The translations under genes and the position numbers were made by a program. Positions 22,147-31,600 of a DNA stretch of 32,574 bases are shown piece after piece; position 1 is the first letter of the stretch; each line of letters opens with the position of its first letter. Below the pieces are notes generated by a model. It had not been told where the DNA came from, ran no database searches, and worked only from the letters and a program-made list of their open reading frames with translations. Location: assembly GCA_002335345.1 (NCBI GenBank), contig DDCS01000005.1:1-32574 (forward strand). The letters run 5' to 3'. This DNA comes from Flavobacteriaceae bacterium UBA2000 (lineage in GTDB: Bacteria > Bacteroidota > Bacteroidia > Flavobacteriales > Flavobacteriaceae).

Positions 22147-22180
22147 TTAACGCGCCCCTCTTTTAACGCCCAATTAACGC
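22147..22180. promoter_or_regulatory. Three direct TTAACGC repeats upstream of the arsenosugar operon
   Basis: TTAACGC occurs at 22147-22153, 22163-22169 and 22174-22180 (start-to-start 16 and 11 bases). The 11-base spacing is one helical turn and is the pattern seen for PhoB/OmpR-type response regulators, whose boxes often contain TTAAC. The repeats sit where the -33 region and upstream activator sites would be for the arsenosugar promoter. Confidence 0.45.
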
Positions 22181-22201
22181 AAAGGACAGGCGCGGGTTGA
22201 T

Positions 22202-23851
22202 TTATCTAAAATAAATATAGATGGCGGCAACAAGCAAGACAATCAGCGCCCCAATGGGTTTGGTATAGGCCCAGGGTTGAATGTCAACTTGTTTTGTGTA
22301 CTCAATAGTATAGGCTTCTTTACGTGGATAAAACTTCCCAATAAGGAGCATAATAAGCACATTTAACACAAAGAGTATGGCCATGACATCGAGATAATGC
22401 AATCCAAAATACCCTTGTGATTCAATGATAGAAAGTGTGTTCGGGTCTGTAATGCCCTCTGCCTTAGCGGCGGCCAAAGCGTCACTTACAAAATGAGGTT
22501 TTAAAAAGAACTGGCTCAAAATATAAAGTAAAGAACCCGAGAGTAAGCCTATTTTTGCTGCGATGGCAGGAACTCTTTTGGTTAGATAGCCCACCACGAT
22601 AATGGTTAAAATTGGAATCGAGTAGATGCCGTTAATTTCCTGAAGATAGTCGAATAGGCTTCCAGCATTGGCAATAAATGGGGCAATTACCATAGCGCCA
22701 ATGGCCAAAACGACACCAAACATTTTTCCTTTATTGACCACGGTGGCTTCATCGGCCTCAGGGTTGATGTGTTGCTTATAAATGTCGATCCCAAACAAAG
22801 TCACTGAGCTGTTAAGGACACTATTGAAGGAACTTAAGATGGCCCCAAAGATAACTGCTGCAAAGAATCCAAGTAGGGCTGGGGGGAGCACTGCAGAAAC
22901 GAGTTGAGGATAGGCTTGATCCACCGCAGAAAGGTTGGGAAACATATGATAAGCAATGATTCCTGGAAGCACGACAATGATAGGGCCAAGAATCTTAATA
23001 AAGGAGCCCAAAAGCAAACCCTTTTGGCCTTCTTCTAGGTTTTTAGCGCCCAGTGCTCGCTGTATAATTTGTTGGTTTGTTCCCCAATAAAAAAGCTGAA
23101 CCAACATCATTCCCGTAAAAATGGTGTAAAATGGAACCGGATCTGTGCGCTCGCCCATAGATTTTAATTTTTCAGGATGTTCTGCCGCCAAAACGGATAG
23201 TCCATTCATAAGGCTTCCATCCCCAATAGCGATAAGGCCCAAAACAGGGATGAGTAATCCGCCAATTAACAGACCAATTGCATTTATCGTGTCAGACACC
23301 GCTACAGCCTTTAGTCCGCCAAACACCGCATAGATGGAGCCAATAAGACCGATACCCCAAACGCAGAGATAAATTGCTTGAGCATTGGACACCCCAAAGG
23401 CCGCTGGTATGTCAAACATTCCACTTATGGCCACTGAGCCAGAGTATAAAATCACAGGAAGTAACACAACGACATAACCCGTCAAAAACAGGGCAGAGGT
23501 GATGGTTTTAGTGGTGGTATCAAATCGATTGGCCAAAAATTGGGGTACGGTGGTGAGCCCGCCTTTGAGATAGCGCGGCAATAAAAACATTGCCGTAACC
23601 ACCATGGCAATGGCCGCTAAACTTTCCCAGGCCATAACGGAGAGACCACTTTCGTATGCCGATCCATTGAGCCCCACGATTTGTTCGGTCGATAAATTGG
23701 TCAGGAGTAAAGAACCCGCGATAACCCCAGCGGTAAGACTGCGCCCCCCTAAAAAATAGCCATCTGCACTTTTTTCATTTGTTTTCCTCGAGGCGAAATA
23801 GGCAATAATGGCTACTAAGGCGGTAAAAGCGATAAATGAAATGATGGTCAT
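22202..23851 (-). CDS. SLC5/SSS-family sodium:solute (sugar) symporter
   Basis: This 549-residue membrane protein has about 14 hydrophobic segments and resembles the vibrio sodium/galactose transporter group. Recognisable parts are DGYFLGGRSLTAGVIAGSLLLTNLSTEQIVGLNGSAYESG near the N-terminus, VFGGLKAVAVSDTINAIGLL, and FYWGTNQQIIQRALGAKNLEEGQKGLL. Such carriers couple sodium inflow to uptake of sugars or related solutes, a common choice of marine bacteria. It follows the sugar kinase gene by 30 bases, and that gene follows an SLC45-like carrier, so all three belong to one uptake operon. The sugar cannot be read from sequence. The gene ends 129 bases before the arsenosugar operon, whose promoter elements fill that gap. 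Confidence 0.9.
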   Translation of the reverse strand: MTIISFIAFTALVAIIAYFASRKTNEKSADGYFLGGRSLTAGVIAGSLLLTNLSTEQIVGLNGSAYESGLSVMAWESLAAIAMVVTAMFLLPRYLKGGLTTVPQFLANRFDTTTKTITSALFLTGYVVVLLPVILYSGSVAISGMFDIPAAFGVSNAQAIYLCVWGIGLIGSIYAVFGGLKAVAVSDTINAIGLLIGGLLIPVLGLIAIGDGSLMNGLSVLAAEHPEKLKSMGERTDPVPFYTIFTGMMLVQLFYWGTNQQIIQRALGAKNLEEGQKGLLLGSFIKILGPIIVVLPGIIAYHMFPNLSAVDQAYPQLVSAVLPPALLGFFAAVIFGAILSSFNSVLNSSVTLFGIDIYKQHINPEADEATVVNKGKMFGVVLAIGAMVIAPFIANAGSLFDYLQEINGIYSIPILTIIVVGYLTKRVPAIAAKIGLLSGSLLYILSQFFLKPHFVSDALAAAKAEGITDPNTLSIIESQGYFGLHYLDVMAILFVLNVLIMLLIGKFYPRKEAYTIEYTKQVDIQPWAYTKPIGALIVLLVAAIYIYFR

Positions 23852-23881
23852 CGGTTGTGTTTTTCTAGTTAGTTGTTAAAG

Positions 23882-24850
23882 TTAGTCATTTAAAATGTCT
23901 GATATAACATCGGCGTAATCTGGGATGCGCCCAACATTTTGAAGTTTTATGGCGGCCATTTTTAGTGCCGAGGATAAACATTTCTCTGGCTTTTGGCCTT
24001 TGATATGTCCATAAAGAAATCCACTCCAAAAGGCATCACCCGCCCCAGTGGCATCCATTATTTTTTCGACTTTAAGCGCGGAGAGTTGAATCACCTCATG
24101 GCCTGCAACACTGAGTTTGGCTCCATCCTTGCCTAAAGTAAAACAAATCGTCTGTGCGCCCAATCCATGAAGGTATTCAAAAACCTCCTGGTGACTTAAT
24201 CCCGGCCCCAGCAAACGATCCACGTCATCTTGGCTAATTTTGACCAAGGCCCCCCATTGGCAATAGCGCGTAATGGCTTCAATGGCTTCATTCCGGTTTG
24301 GCCAAATTTTTTCACTGTAATTCACGTCAATGCTGAGTTGTACTCCTCGTTGCGCCGCACGCTCCGCTGCCGAAAGTATTGTTTCTCTAGCAGGATCTCG
24401 GCTTAAGGCAAAACAGGTGGTATGACAAATTTTACTTGAATTCAGTAAGGCGTCAGGGATTTGATTGGGATAAATTTCTTTATCCGCACCGCGATAGGCG
24501 ATAAATTCCGGGGTTCCTGCGGTGTTGTTGATAAAAATAACGGTACTCGGTGTCTGCGGGGCACGATACATATACTGGGTATCGATCCCAGCCTCTTCAA
24601 ACCGACTGAGCATATAGTCTCCAAAACCATCATCACCAACACTAGAGATCATCGCCACATTCATGCCTAATCGCGCCATGTTCATGGCGACATTGGTTGG
24701 TGACCCCCCGAGATATCGATGATAATCTTTAGTTTCACTAATGGGAGCTTCATTTTGTGTTCCAATAAAATCGATTAAGGTCTCCCCGATACAGATTAAA
24801 TCCGTTGAAAGATTTTTACTGTTATTCATAACTGATTGTGCATTCATCAA
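23882..24850 (-). CDS. PfkB-family carbohydrate kinase (fructokinase-like)
   Basis: This 322-residue ribokinase-fold enzyme phosphorylates a sugar with ATP in the cytoplasm. It has LICIGETLIDFIG at the N-terminus, GGSPTNVAMNMARLG (PfkB signature 1), and DATGAGDAFWSGFLYG with catalytic base D272 (signature 2). Between two sugar carriers the likely role is fructokinase, for fructose entering as such or freed from sucrose; 2-keto-3-deoxygluconate or other ketoses cannot be excluded. Start codons at 24850, 24847 and 24829 are all possible, because the conserved part only begins near residue 18. The carrier gene upstream ends 15 bases away. Confidence 0.88.
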   Translation of the reverse strand: MMNAQSVMNNSKNLSTDLICIGETLIDFIGTQNEAPISETKDYHRYLGGSPTNVAMNMARLGMNVAMISSVGDDGFGDYMLSRFEEAGIDTQYMYRAPQTPSTVIFINNTAGTPEFIAYRGADKEIYPNQIPDALLNSSKICHTTCFALSRDPARETILSAAERAAQRGVQLSIDVNYSEKIWPNRNEAIEAITRYCQWGALVKISQDDVDRLLGPGLSHQEVFEYLHGLGAQTICFTLGKDGAKLSVAGHEVIQLSALKVEKIMDATGAGDAFWSGFLYGHIKGQKPEKCLSSALKMAAIKLQNVGRIPDYADVISDILND

Positions 24851-24865
24851 AAATTACGATATCGT

Positions 24866-26164
24866 TTATTTTGCTTTTGGCTTAAGGCGGAGCGCTAAAA
24901 TTGCAGCAATTATAAAGAAAACACCCCCAAAGAGGATGGCATTTATGGCACTACCGCCCAAAAGGTGTTTCATAATTGGTCCAAAAGTGACGGTTTCAAT
25001 ACCCATAGGAATAACAATCATCATATTTAATATGCCCATGTAAACCCCCCGGCGTTCTTGTGGCACTATTTTAGAAACCATACTGTAAGGAATCCCCATC
25101 ATAGCAGCCCAACCTATTCCAAACAAAATCATTGGAAAGAGAACAGTTATCGGGTCCGTGATAAATGGAATAACCAGAAGCGCTGCTCCCGTGCCAAATA
25201 AACTTCCCGCATAGGTTTTCTTTCCGCCAAAACGCATGGTAATGGGCACGAGTAAAAGGGCGACAATGATCGTAGTGATGTTATAAGTGGTACTCATTTT
25301 GGCCGCTTGTCCAAGCGCTTGAGCCCCATCATAACCCATTGATTCCTGGAAAAGTGGGGTAATGTATTGCCAATAAATAAAGAGTGCATACCATTGAAAA
25401 AGATAAACCGCCGAGAGTTGCCACATAAATTTTGGCATAAGTTTTACGGCAGAGGCAATTTCATTAAAAGGGGTTTGGAGTCTTGTCAAAAAGGGTTCCT
25501 TGCGCTCGGCTTCTAGAGTCTTAAGTTCTTGCGCTGTCGGAGGTATTTCTGGCGTTTTTAAAACGGACCATAAAATAGTGACCACCGACAAAATGGCGCC
25601 CAAGAAGAACGAGTAATAGAGCCACGTTGGTATGCCTTGGGTTGTGTCTCCTGAAGGATCAGCAAACCAATCTTGAAAAATGAAAATAGAAGCATTGGCC
25701 AAAACAATCCCCGCGCCAACAAATAGACTCTGCATTTGATAGCCCATGGTGAGCTGTTTTTCAGGCAACTTATCCCCGACAAAGGCGCGGTATGGCTCCA
25801 TCGCCATATTGTTTCCTACATCCAGAATCCAGAGCAATCCCACGGCGAACCATAGACTAGGGCTGTAGGGAAAGGCAAAAAGACACAGACTGCCAATGAC
25901 TGCCCCAATAAGAAAATACGGTTTTCTGCGGCCCCACTTAGGAGACCAGGTTTTGTCAGAAAGCGCCCCTATGATGGGTTGAACCAGCAGTCCCGTCACT
26001 GGACCAGCGAGATTTAAAATGGGCAGTTCTTCGGGTAAGGCCCCGAGAAATGAAAATATTGGATTGATTGCTGTTTGCTGTAATCCGAAGCTAAATTGAA
26101 TGCCTAAGAAGCCGACATTCATGTTCCAGATGTCCCAGAACGAGAGTTTTGGTTTTTTGGTCAT
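24866..26164 (-). CDS. SLC45-like MFS sugar transporter
   Basis: This 432-residue protein has 12 predicted membrane helices. It shows the MFS motif GALSDKTWSPKWGRRKPYF (about 66-83) after helix 2, and NMAMEPYRAFVGDKLP after helix 4, both typical of the SLC45/GPH-like branch that includes sucrose and maltose carriers. It would import a disaccharide or monosaccharide across the inner membrane, probably with protons. It is first in the operon MFS-kinase-SSS. Its leader contains the inverted 17-base motifs at 26188-26268 and, further up, an operator-like palindrome at 26331-26344, so expression is probably sugar-controlled. No glycoside hydrolase is present in the window to name the sugar. Confidence 0.88.
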   Translation of the reverse strand: MTKKPKLSFWDIWNMNVGFLGIQFSFGLQQTAINPIFSFLGALPEELPILNLAGPVTGLLVQPIIGALSDKTWSPKWGRRKPYFLIGAVIGSLCLFAFPYSPSLWFAVGLLWILDVGNNMAMEPYRAFVGDKLPEKQLTMGYQMQSLFVGAGIVLANASIFIFQDWFADPSGDTTQGIPTWLYYSFFLGAILSVVTILWSVLKTPEIPPTAQELKTLEAERKEPFLTRLQTPFNEIASAVKLMPKFMWQLSAVYLFQWYALFIYWQYITPLFQESMGYDGAQALGQAAKMSTTYNITTIIVALLLVPITMRFGGKKTYAGSLFGTGAALLVIPFITDPITVLFPMILFGIGWAAMMGIPYSMVSKIVPQERRGVYMGILNMMIVIPMGIETVTFGPIMKHLLGGSAINAILFGGVFFIIAAILALRLKPKAK

Positions 26165-26187
26165 GGTCTATTTTTGGTCGTTGTGTT

Positions 26188-26268
26188 AAGGGGTCATAGT
26201 CTGTATCAGTGTAGGTTTGGGTTGAGAATAACCCCTTAGCTAGCATCTTAAACAGACTATGACCTCTT
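26188..26268. repeat. Two inverted copies of a 17-base motif in the sugar-operon leader
   Basis: AAGGGGTCATAGTCTGT at 26188-26204 and the reverse complement of AAGAGGTCATAGTCTGT at 26252-26268 agree at 16 of 17 positions; the inner 13 bases pair perfectly. Further perfect arms are TAAGGGG (26187-26193) with CCCCTTA (26232-26238), and GCATCTT (26243-26249) with AAGATGC (26270-26276). In minus-strand RNA the last pair makes a hairpin whose loop contains one motif copy, which can pair with the other copy: a pseudoknot. Confidence 0.65.
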
Positions 26269-26330
26269 CAAGATGCACAAAAAATATCAGAATTTTTAGT
26301 TTTCTATTCGCGATATGAGCGATTCTTAAA

Positions 26331-26344
26331 CGAAATCGTTTTCG
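26331..26344. promoter_or_regulatory. LacI-type operator-like palindrome ahead of the sugar operon
   Basis: CGAAATCGTTTTCG is symmetrical at 12 of 14 positions around a central CG, the layout of LacI/GalR-family operators. It lies 167 bases before the SLC45-like gene. The overlapping AAATCGTTTTCGA (26333-26345) is 12/13 identical to a segment of the palindrome before the arsenosugar operon (22093-22105). No LacI-family gene is in the window. Confidence 0.5.
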
Positions 26345-26374
26345 AGAACAATTGCGCCACAGCGCCGCAGCGTT

Positions 26375-26409
26375 TTAAGCCACAATCAGAGGGCCTTGTC
26401 TTGGCTTAA
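26375..26409 (-). terminator. Inverted repeat at the end of the GyrI-like gene, possible terminator
   Basis: TTAAGCCA (26375-26382) and TGGCTTAA (26402-26409) are perfect 8-base arms around a 19-base loop. The right arm covers the stop codon of the gene ending at 26406. No T-run follows on the transcribed strand, so if it terminates transcription it is not a classic intrinsic terminator. Confidence 0.35.
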
Positions 26410-27323
26410 TGTTCTACCGGCATAAGCAGCTCTGCGACCCACTGCATACTGTCTCCGCCTTCGTGAGGATCATTGCGATAAATCTCTATGATTTCAGCGC
26501 CTAGCTTAATTCCATTGCTTTGGGCATAATCCAATAGAGTGTACCAACCCTGTTGCGAAAGGCGATAATTACCATTAAAAATCGCTTTAAGGTAACGACG
26601 TGGGGCTAAGGTTTTGAAACGGACCTCAGGGTCTGTTGGTCTTGTCGTTAGCGAATCAATTGGAAAGCAAAAGTCAAAACTTAAATCTTGTGTCATCGGA
26701 TTCCAATGGGAGATTGTAATAAAGGGGTCGCCTTTTAAAGGGATCTTGTTGTCTTTGATGTAATGCATGACCGTACTGATCTGTCGCAACATACCTTGAG
26801 CCTTTGTCCCCTCTTTGGTATGCACCGGAACATAAGCGCAAAACAAAGGAGCAGTGAGGGTATCACTAATGCTGTGTGTTTTAAAGTTTTTGCTTTTTTC
26901 GATCAGGCCTTGAGCCAAAGACTGGGTCAGTGTGATACTACTGCTTGGAACAAAACTTTGACCAAAGGGCAAGCGAATCTTTTCTTTTAACGCCTCATTG
27001 GTTGCCGAAAAACGACCCTCAACACGTGTGGTACTATCCCCGTGTCGCTTTATCGACCAATCTACCGAAAGCGCTCCATCTGGATGATCAATGTTTTGAA
27101 CGAGCCTGCTGTAAAGGACCATATCTTGATTTACGACTTGGGCAGTGTCCGTTTGATCGAATTCAGGCCACGCCCTAAGGTGATCAAAAACAACTCCAGG
27201 GGGTTGCTTAGTGGTAAAACTCACCTTGTAATGATAGGGAAAAACAAAGAGATAACTCATGAGGACAAAGGCCAAAAAGAAAATCCCCAGATTAAAAAGC
27301 TTTTGTTTTTTAGCGCGTTTCAT
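26406..27323 (-). CDS. Membrane-anchored SRPBCC/GyrI-like small-molecule-binding protein
   Basis: This 305-residue protein has one N-terminal membrane helix (about 9-30) after a Lys/Arg-rich start. Then follows a polyketide cyclase/SRPBCC-like domain (about 33-145), and a GyrI-like (SOUL/BacR effector-binding) domain (about 150-302) with FCAYVPVHTKEGTKAQG, FCFPIDSL, YLKAIFNGNYR and IEIYRNDP. Both domains are cup-shaped binders of hydrophobic small molecules; the combination with a membrane anchor is seen in Bacteroidetes proteins of unknown role. It follows the haloperoxidase gene by 14 bases. Binding or handling of a halogenated product is a guess based on position only. Confidence 0.72.
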   Translation of the reverse strand: MKRAKKQKLFNLGIFFLAFVLMSYLFVFPYHYKVSFTTKQPPGVVFDHLRAWPEFDQTDTAQVVNQDMVLYSRLVQNIDHPDGALSVDWSIKRHGDSTTRVEGRFSATNEALKEKIRLPFGQSFVPSSSITLTQSLAQGLIEKSKNFKTHSISDTLTAPLFCAYVPVHTKEGTKAQGMLRQISTVMHYIKDNKIPLKGDPFITISHWNPMTQDLSFDFCFPIDSLTTRPTDPEVRFKTLAPRRYLKAIFNGNYRLSQQGWYTLLDYAQSNGIKLGAEIIEIYRNDPHEGGDSMQWVAELLMPVEH

Positions 27324-27337
27324 GCTTGAACTTTTGA

Positions 27338-28690
27338 TTAGTTTTTAATTGAAAAAAGAGATTCGGAAAGTTTGTGGCCTATAGAGATTCCTTGCTGTAA
27401 CCCTACCTCGATAGCGGCGCGATAATGAATTCCTCCGTACATCCTTGAAATTGCTGCTTCTTGTGCTGCTTGCTCAAAAGACGGATAGGAACGAACAGGC
27501 AAGCCATAAGGGACCTCTGTATCGTCATCAAAGGTAAAATCGGGGCCAAATATTTCCGTTAAAACCGTAGATGCCGCGCCAGACACCACGGAATGTCCAG
27601 AGGTGTACTCAGGGAAAGGAGGTGTTTGTAAGACCGGTTTCCAGTTCTCGTCTATATATTGATTGATTAAGGTTTCAGGGCGAATTAAATTACTGCGGTA
27701 TTTTTCATCCCAACAGCTAATAAAGGCATCAAATATGGCCAACGATGTGTAGGTATAAGCCGATACTGTTTGTCGAAAATCCAGCTGAGCTTTGTTACAG
27801 GCAATTTTGGTAATGCCAATCCAATGGGCACCAGGCGTAATTTTTTTAGTAGCAAACATAAGATGTCCACGAGTGACTGAGACATAAGGGTTACAATCCC
27901 AGAATTGTGCCATTTGTATCTCTTCTGAGGAGTCCCCTTGGGCTTCTATGCGTTTACTTGTGTCGTAAACCTCCATGAGTTCTTTATAAAAGGCGCTATT
28001 TTTTTCAAGCGAAAATGCGGGTGGGGGTGTGGGTTTAAATTGACTTGCAGAGTCTAATATAAAGGGCCGAATTTTATTCCAGTGGGGTTCAATACCATCC
28101 ATATAGGCCGGGGGTGTGGGCTGCCAGCGTGAAGGATCTTCTGTAATCACAGTAAATTTAGGCATGGTACGTGTTTGGTTATACTGGTCCGTATTCATCC
28201 ACAGTTTTATGTGCTGTGCGACAGAGAGACCGTACTCCTTGGATTGAGTAAATTCAGATTTATTTTGTTTTGACCAAAGGGCGTATAAACTATCGCGGTA
28301 GTGCTCCATGCGCTCTTCAGAAAAAACTAAAGATTTGCTCAGATCCATATGCGCGATGAGTGCAGCTAACGCTAAATTAACCGTACTGTCCTTTGCTAAT
28401 GGTATTGGTTTAAGGTGATCAATAGACTGGGTCAACGAGCGCATGCCTGGATCGGATTGAGCTAAAATTTCATAGGCTGCGATATTAGGGTAGGCGTAAA
28501 TTCTACTGGCTACGGGTGGCGAAAATATATCATGGACCATGATCCTGGTCACTTGGTCTACACTGCTTTGAAAGTCCGCTGAGCGAACCACTATAGGTTG
28601 GTCTGGAGTGCAACTGCTCAGTGCGCCAATGGCGACCACTAAACTCATTTTTTTAAAATTCAATGCGGTAAATTTCAGTTGTTTCATCAT
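27338..28690 (-). CDS. Vanadium-dependent haloperoxidase-like PAP2 lipoprotein
   Basis: This 450-residue protein starts with a lipoprotein signal (GALSSC, Cys at residue 27) and has a C-terminal vanadium haloperoxidase/PAP2 domain. The vanadate/phosphate-binding residues are in place: K330 and R337 (KYRSNLIRP), S364-G365-H366 (EYTSGHSVVSG), and R416 with H422 (SRMYGGIHYRA). Such enzymes oxidise halides with hydrogen peroxide, or act as acid phosphatases with the same site; the length and the KX6RP-SGH-SRX5H spacing favour the haloperoxidase-like group, but halide choice is not visible. The basic N-terminus needed for export supports the start at 28690 or 28687, which overlaps the preceding VCBS gene by about 38 bases. 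Confidence 0.87.
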   Translation of the reverse strand: MMKQLKFTALNFKKMSLVVAIGALSSCTPDQPIVVRSADFQSSVDQVTRIMVHDIFSPPVASRIYAYPNIAAYEILAQSDPGMRSLTQSIDHLKPIPLAKDSTVNLALAALIAHMDLSKSLVFSEERMEHYRDSLYALWSKQNKSEFTQSKEYGLSVAQHIKLWMNTDQYNQTRTMPKFTVITEDPSRWQPTPPAYMDGIEPHWNKIRPFILDSASQFKPTPPPAFSLEKNSAFYKELMEVYDTSKRIEAQGDSSEEIQMAQFWDCNPYVSVTRGHLMFATKKITPGAHWIGITKIACNKAQLDFRQTVSAYTYTSLAIFDAFISCWDEKYRSNLIRPETLINQYIDENWKPVLQTPPFPEYTSGHSVVSGAASTVLTEIFGPDFTFDDDTEVPYGLPVRSYPSFEQAAQEAAISRMYGGIHYRAAIEVGLQQGISIGHKLSESLFSIKN

Positions 28691-31600
28691 TAAAAATTAC
28701 AATTAAATAGGCTTGGTTGTTTCGGCTAATTAAATCAAAATGCCGTACCGATTTATTCCACAGATCTAATCCATAATCGGCAGAGGAATGGATGTTTCCG
28801 TTATGATCAATAACGGCTCCTGAAAAGGAATCAAATCGTCCTTGAAAGGGGATCACCCCAAAATAATTTCCTCCTACTAAAATCTCTGTATTTTGATCTT
28901 GATTAAAATCTGCCACGAGAAATGTGTTTATTGGACTTTGCTGGAGCTGGGGATCAAAGCGCACAAATTGATAGTTACCCTCTTGATTTTCAAAATAGCC
29001 GCTGGCCAATTCATTCACGGTTAAAACGTGTACCTGGTCAAAATCAAGACCGCGAATTTTGGTGAGCGGTTGATTAGCAAACGCACTGTATTGGTTATAT
29101 TGTTTGCGTAAAATGACCATTTGAGCGGCTAAATCATCGAGGCCGAGCAAAGGGTAATCATCGCCTTGACGATGTGTTGTGAGTATGGTTTCGCTCGCGC
29201 CATTATGATCAAAATCGTTATGCCAGAGTTTCATTGGGTGCTCCATGGACGCTTGTAGTTTACTGTTCAGACCCCAATTGCCCATGAGCAGGTCCAGGTC
29301 ACCGTCTTGATCAAGGTCATGCGCGACAACGCGCCGCCAAAGCCCTTTTAAATCTGGAAATACTTCTATATTTTCTTCAAATCCCTCAGGGGTTTGGATA
29401 AACAGTCGGGGGGACATCCAATGACCAATAACCAACAAATCCATAAGCCCATCTTGATCATGGTCCATCCACAAGGCGTCCGTTATCATTCCTAGGTTAT
29501 CGATTTGTAGTATTTTTTGGTGGTCCCGAAAAATATAAGAGGGAACCGCCTTGCCAAAATCTTGAGGCCCACAAAAGTTCCCGACAAACAAAAGGTTTTC
29601 GTGGCCCCGTACCACATGAGTATTGGCTAAGTCTCCCTCTAATGGAATCCCGACCTGATTCAATTGATCCATAGGCCAAACCTTGTTTTCAAAAACAGAG
29701 GCGGATGGTCGGACCGAATTACCACCGGCGGCGAGAACCAATTGTGGTTTTCCATTGGCGTTGTAAACCGTGGCGTCAACAAACTCTTGTAGACTGTCCA
29801 AAGCCATCCCTAAATTAGGTTCTTTCTCAAACCCTTCTTTATTGGCGGTGTAAACCTGGGTCCTTTGATTCTTACCGCCACTGATCAAAATGTCTTTGCG
29901 CCCATCATTGTTGAAATCAAAGGATAAATAGGCCGGTCCGTGGTCCGAAACTTTATAGGGAATAAGTTTTTGATCATTAAAATCTGAGAAATCGTCTTCT
30001 TTATGGGTAAAATTAATCCCTAAATTTCCTGCCTCAGGGACAAATAGAAACTCAGGGGGCGGATTTTTTTCAGGGTGCGCCTCAAGGCCGAGGGACTTTT
30101 CCGAATATTTTAAAGTATTGAATCCTGGGGTTAATCCTGAATCCACCCACTGTTGTTGGCCATTAGGCCATATAATTCTTAAACCTTTTATCGATTGTTT
30201 AGCCGGTAGGGCAAAATGAAGTAAAGGTTCGGAACACGATTGAAAGCCACGTACGGGGTAAACCTCTCTGTATTGAAATCCTTCCTCAGTATAAAGGTAG
30301 GCCTTGGTCCCAATTGCATAGGGGTTCAGGGGGGTATAGGACAGACTGATACTCAGACCAGAATTCTGCTGATTATTAAGAGGATTAATATCCGCGTTGT
30401 TTTGGTCTAAATGCTCATGATTTTGAGATTCCGTATCTTGATTAATACTCTGGTTTACGTACAAACCAGCGGGGCCATCGGTATTGTTTACAACGAGGTC
30501 TAAATCTCCATCGCGATCTAAATCTCCTACGACAGAAGCGCCTGAGAGACTCAGCTGGGTGCTGCCCCAAGGGCCGCTCACATCGTCAAATTTAACTCCC
30601 TTTTGACCCCTATAAAAGAAATTTACAGCTGCTCCAGAGGGCATCATTTCAATGGCTGATTGATCGACCAATCGACTGTCATTGATTTGTTTATGGATCT
30701 CTTGATTCGAGATGAATTTGATATAGTCCAAGTTATTTGGGCGTCGCGTGATGCCATTGGAAATAAATAAGTCCAAATACCCGTCCAAATCGTAATCCCC
30801 AAATAAAGCGCTCCAACTCCAATCGGTCGCCGCGACACCACTATAGAGGGCCGTTTCAGTAAAATTTTTCCCTTTTTGATTGATAAAGAGCATGTTACGA
30901 CTGTATTGATAATGATAGCCATAAGCTTGGGTCCTGAGTTTGAGCGTTTGAACCGCATCATCTCCTTCACTGGTTTTGAGGAGTGTCTCACTTTGAGGAA
31001 GCATGTCTAGAGAGATCAAATCTGGCCAGCCATCATTATTGATGTCGGCCACATCATTGCCCATTGAAAAGCGCGAGATATGGCTAAAGGCAGAGCGTAA
31101 TTGCTCTGTAAAAGTTCCGTCTTGGTTATTGTGGTAATAGTAATCATCTTCGTGGAAATCATTGCCCACGTAAATATCAGGCCAGCCGTCTTTATCAAAA
31201 TCGGCAATGCTAATCCCAAGTCCATAGGCATTAATTCCACCTAAGATCCCCGCTTGTTCGCTGACGTCGGTAAAAACATTTCCGTCATTGCGCAGCAGGC
31301 GGTCCCCCGTTTTTGGATTACGGGTATAGCGCAGGTCAACACGGCCAAAGGACTCTTGCGTATGCACCGCATGATTTAATAAATAAAGATCCAAATCGCC
31401 ATCTTGATCATAATCGAGAACTGCGGACATTGTTCCAAAATCTTCAAAGTCTAAACCATATGCTTTTGACGATTCCGTAAACGTTAAATCGCCATTATTA
31501 ATGTAGAGTTCATTGTGTCCCGTAAATCCATTAATCCCCACGACGGCGCTGATATAGAGGTCCTGAAATCCATCACCGTTTGCATCAAAAATAAGACATC

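Noticed and set aside
26346..26374. GCGC-rich stretch with small palindromes before the sugar operon
   Set aside because: The arms are four bases or fewer and no T-run follows; it does not support a terminator or operator call.
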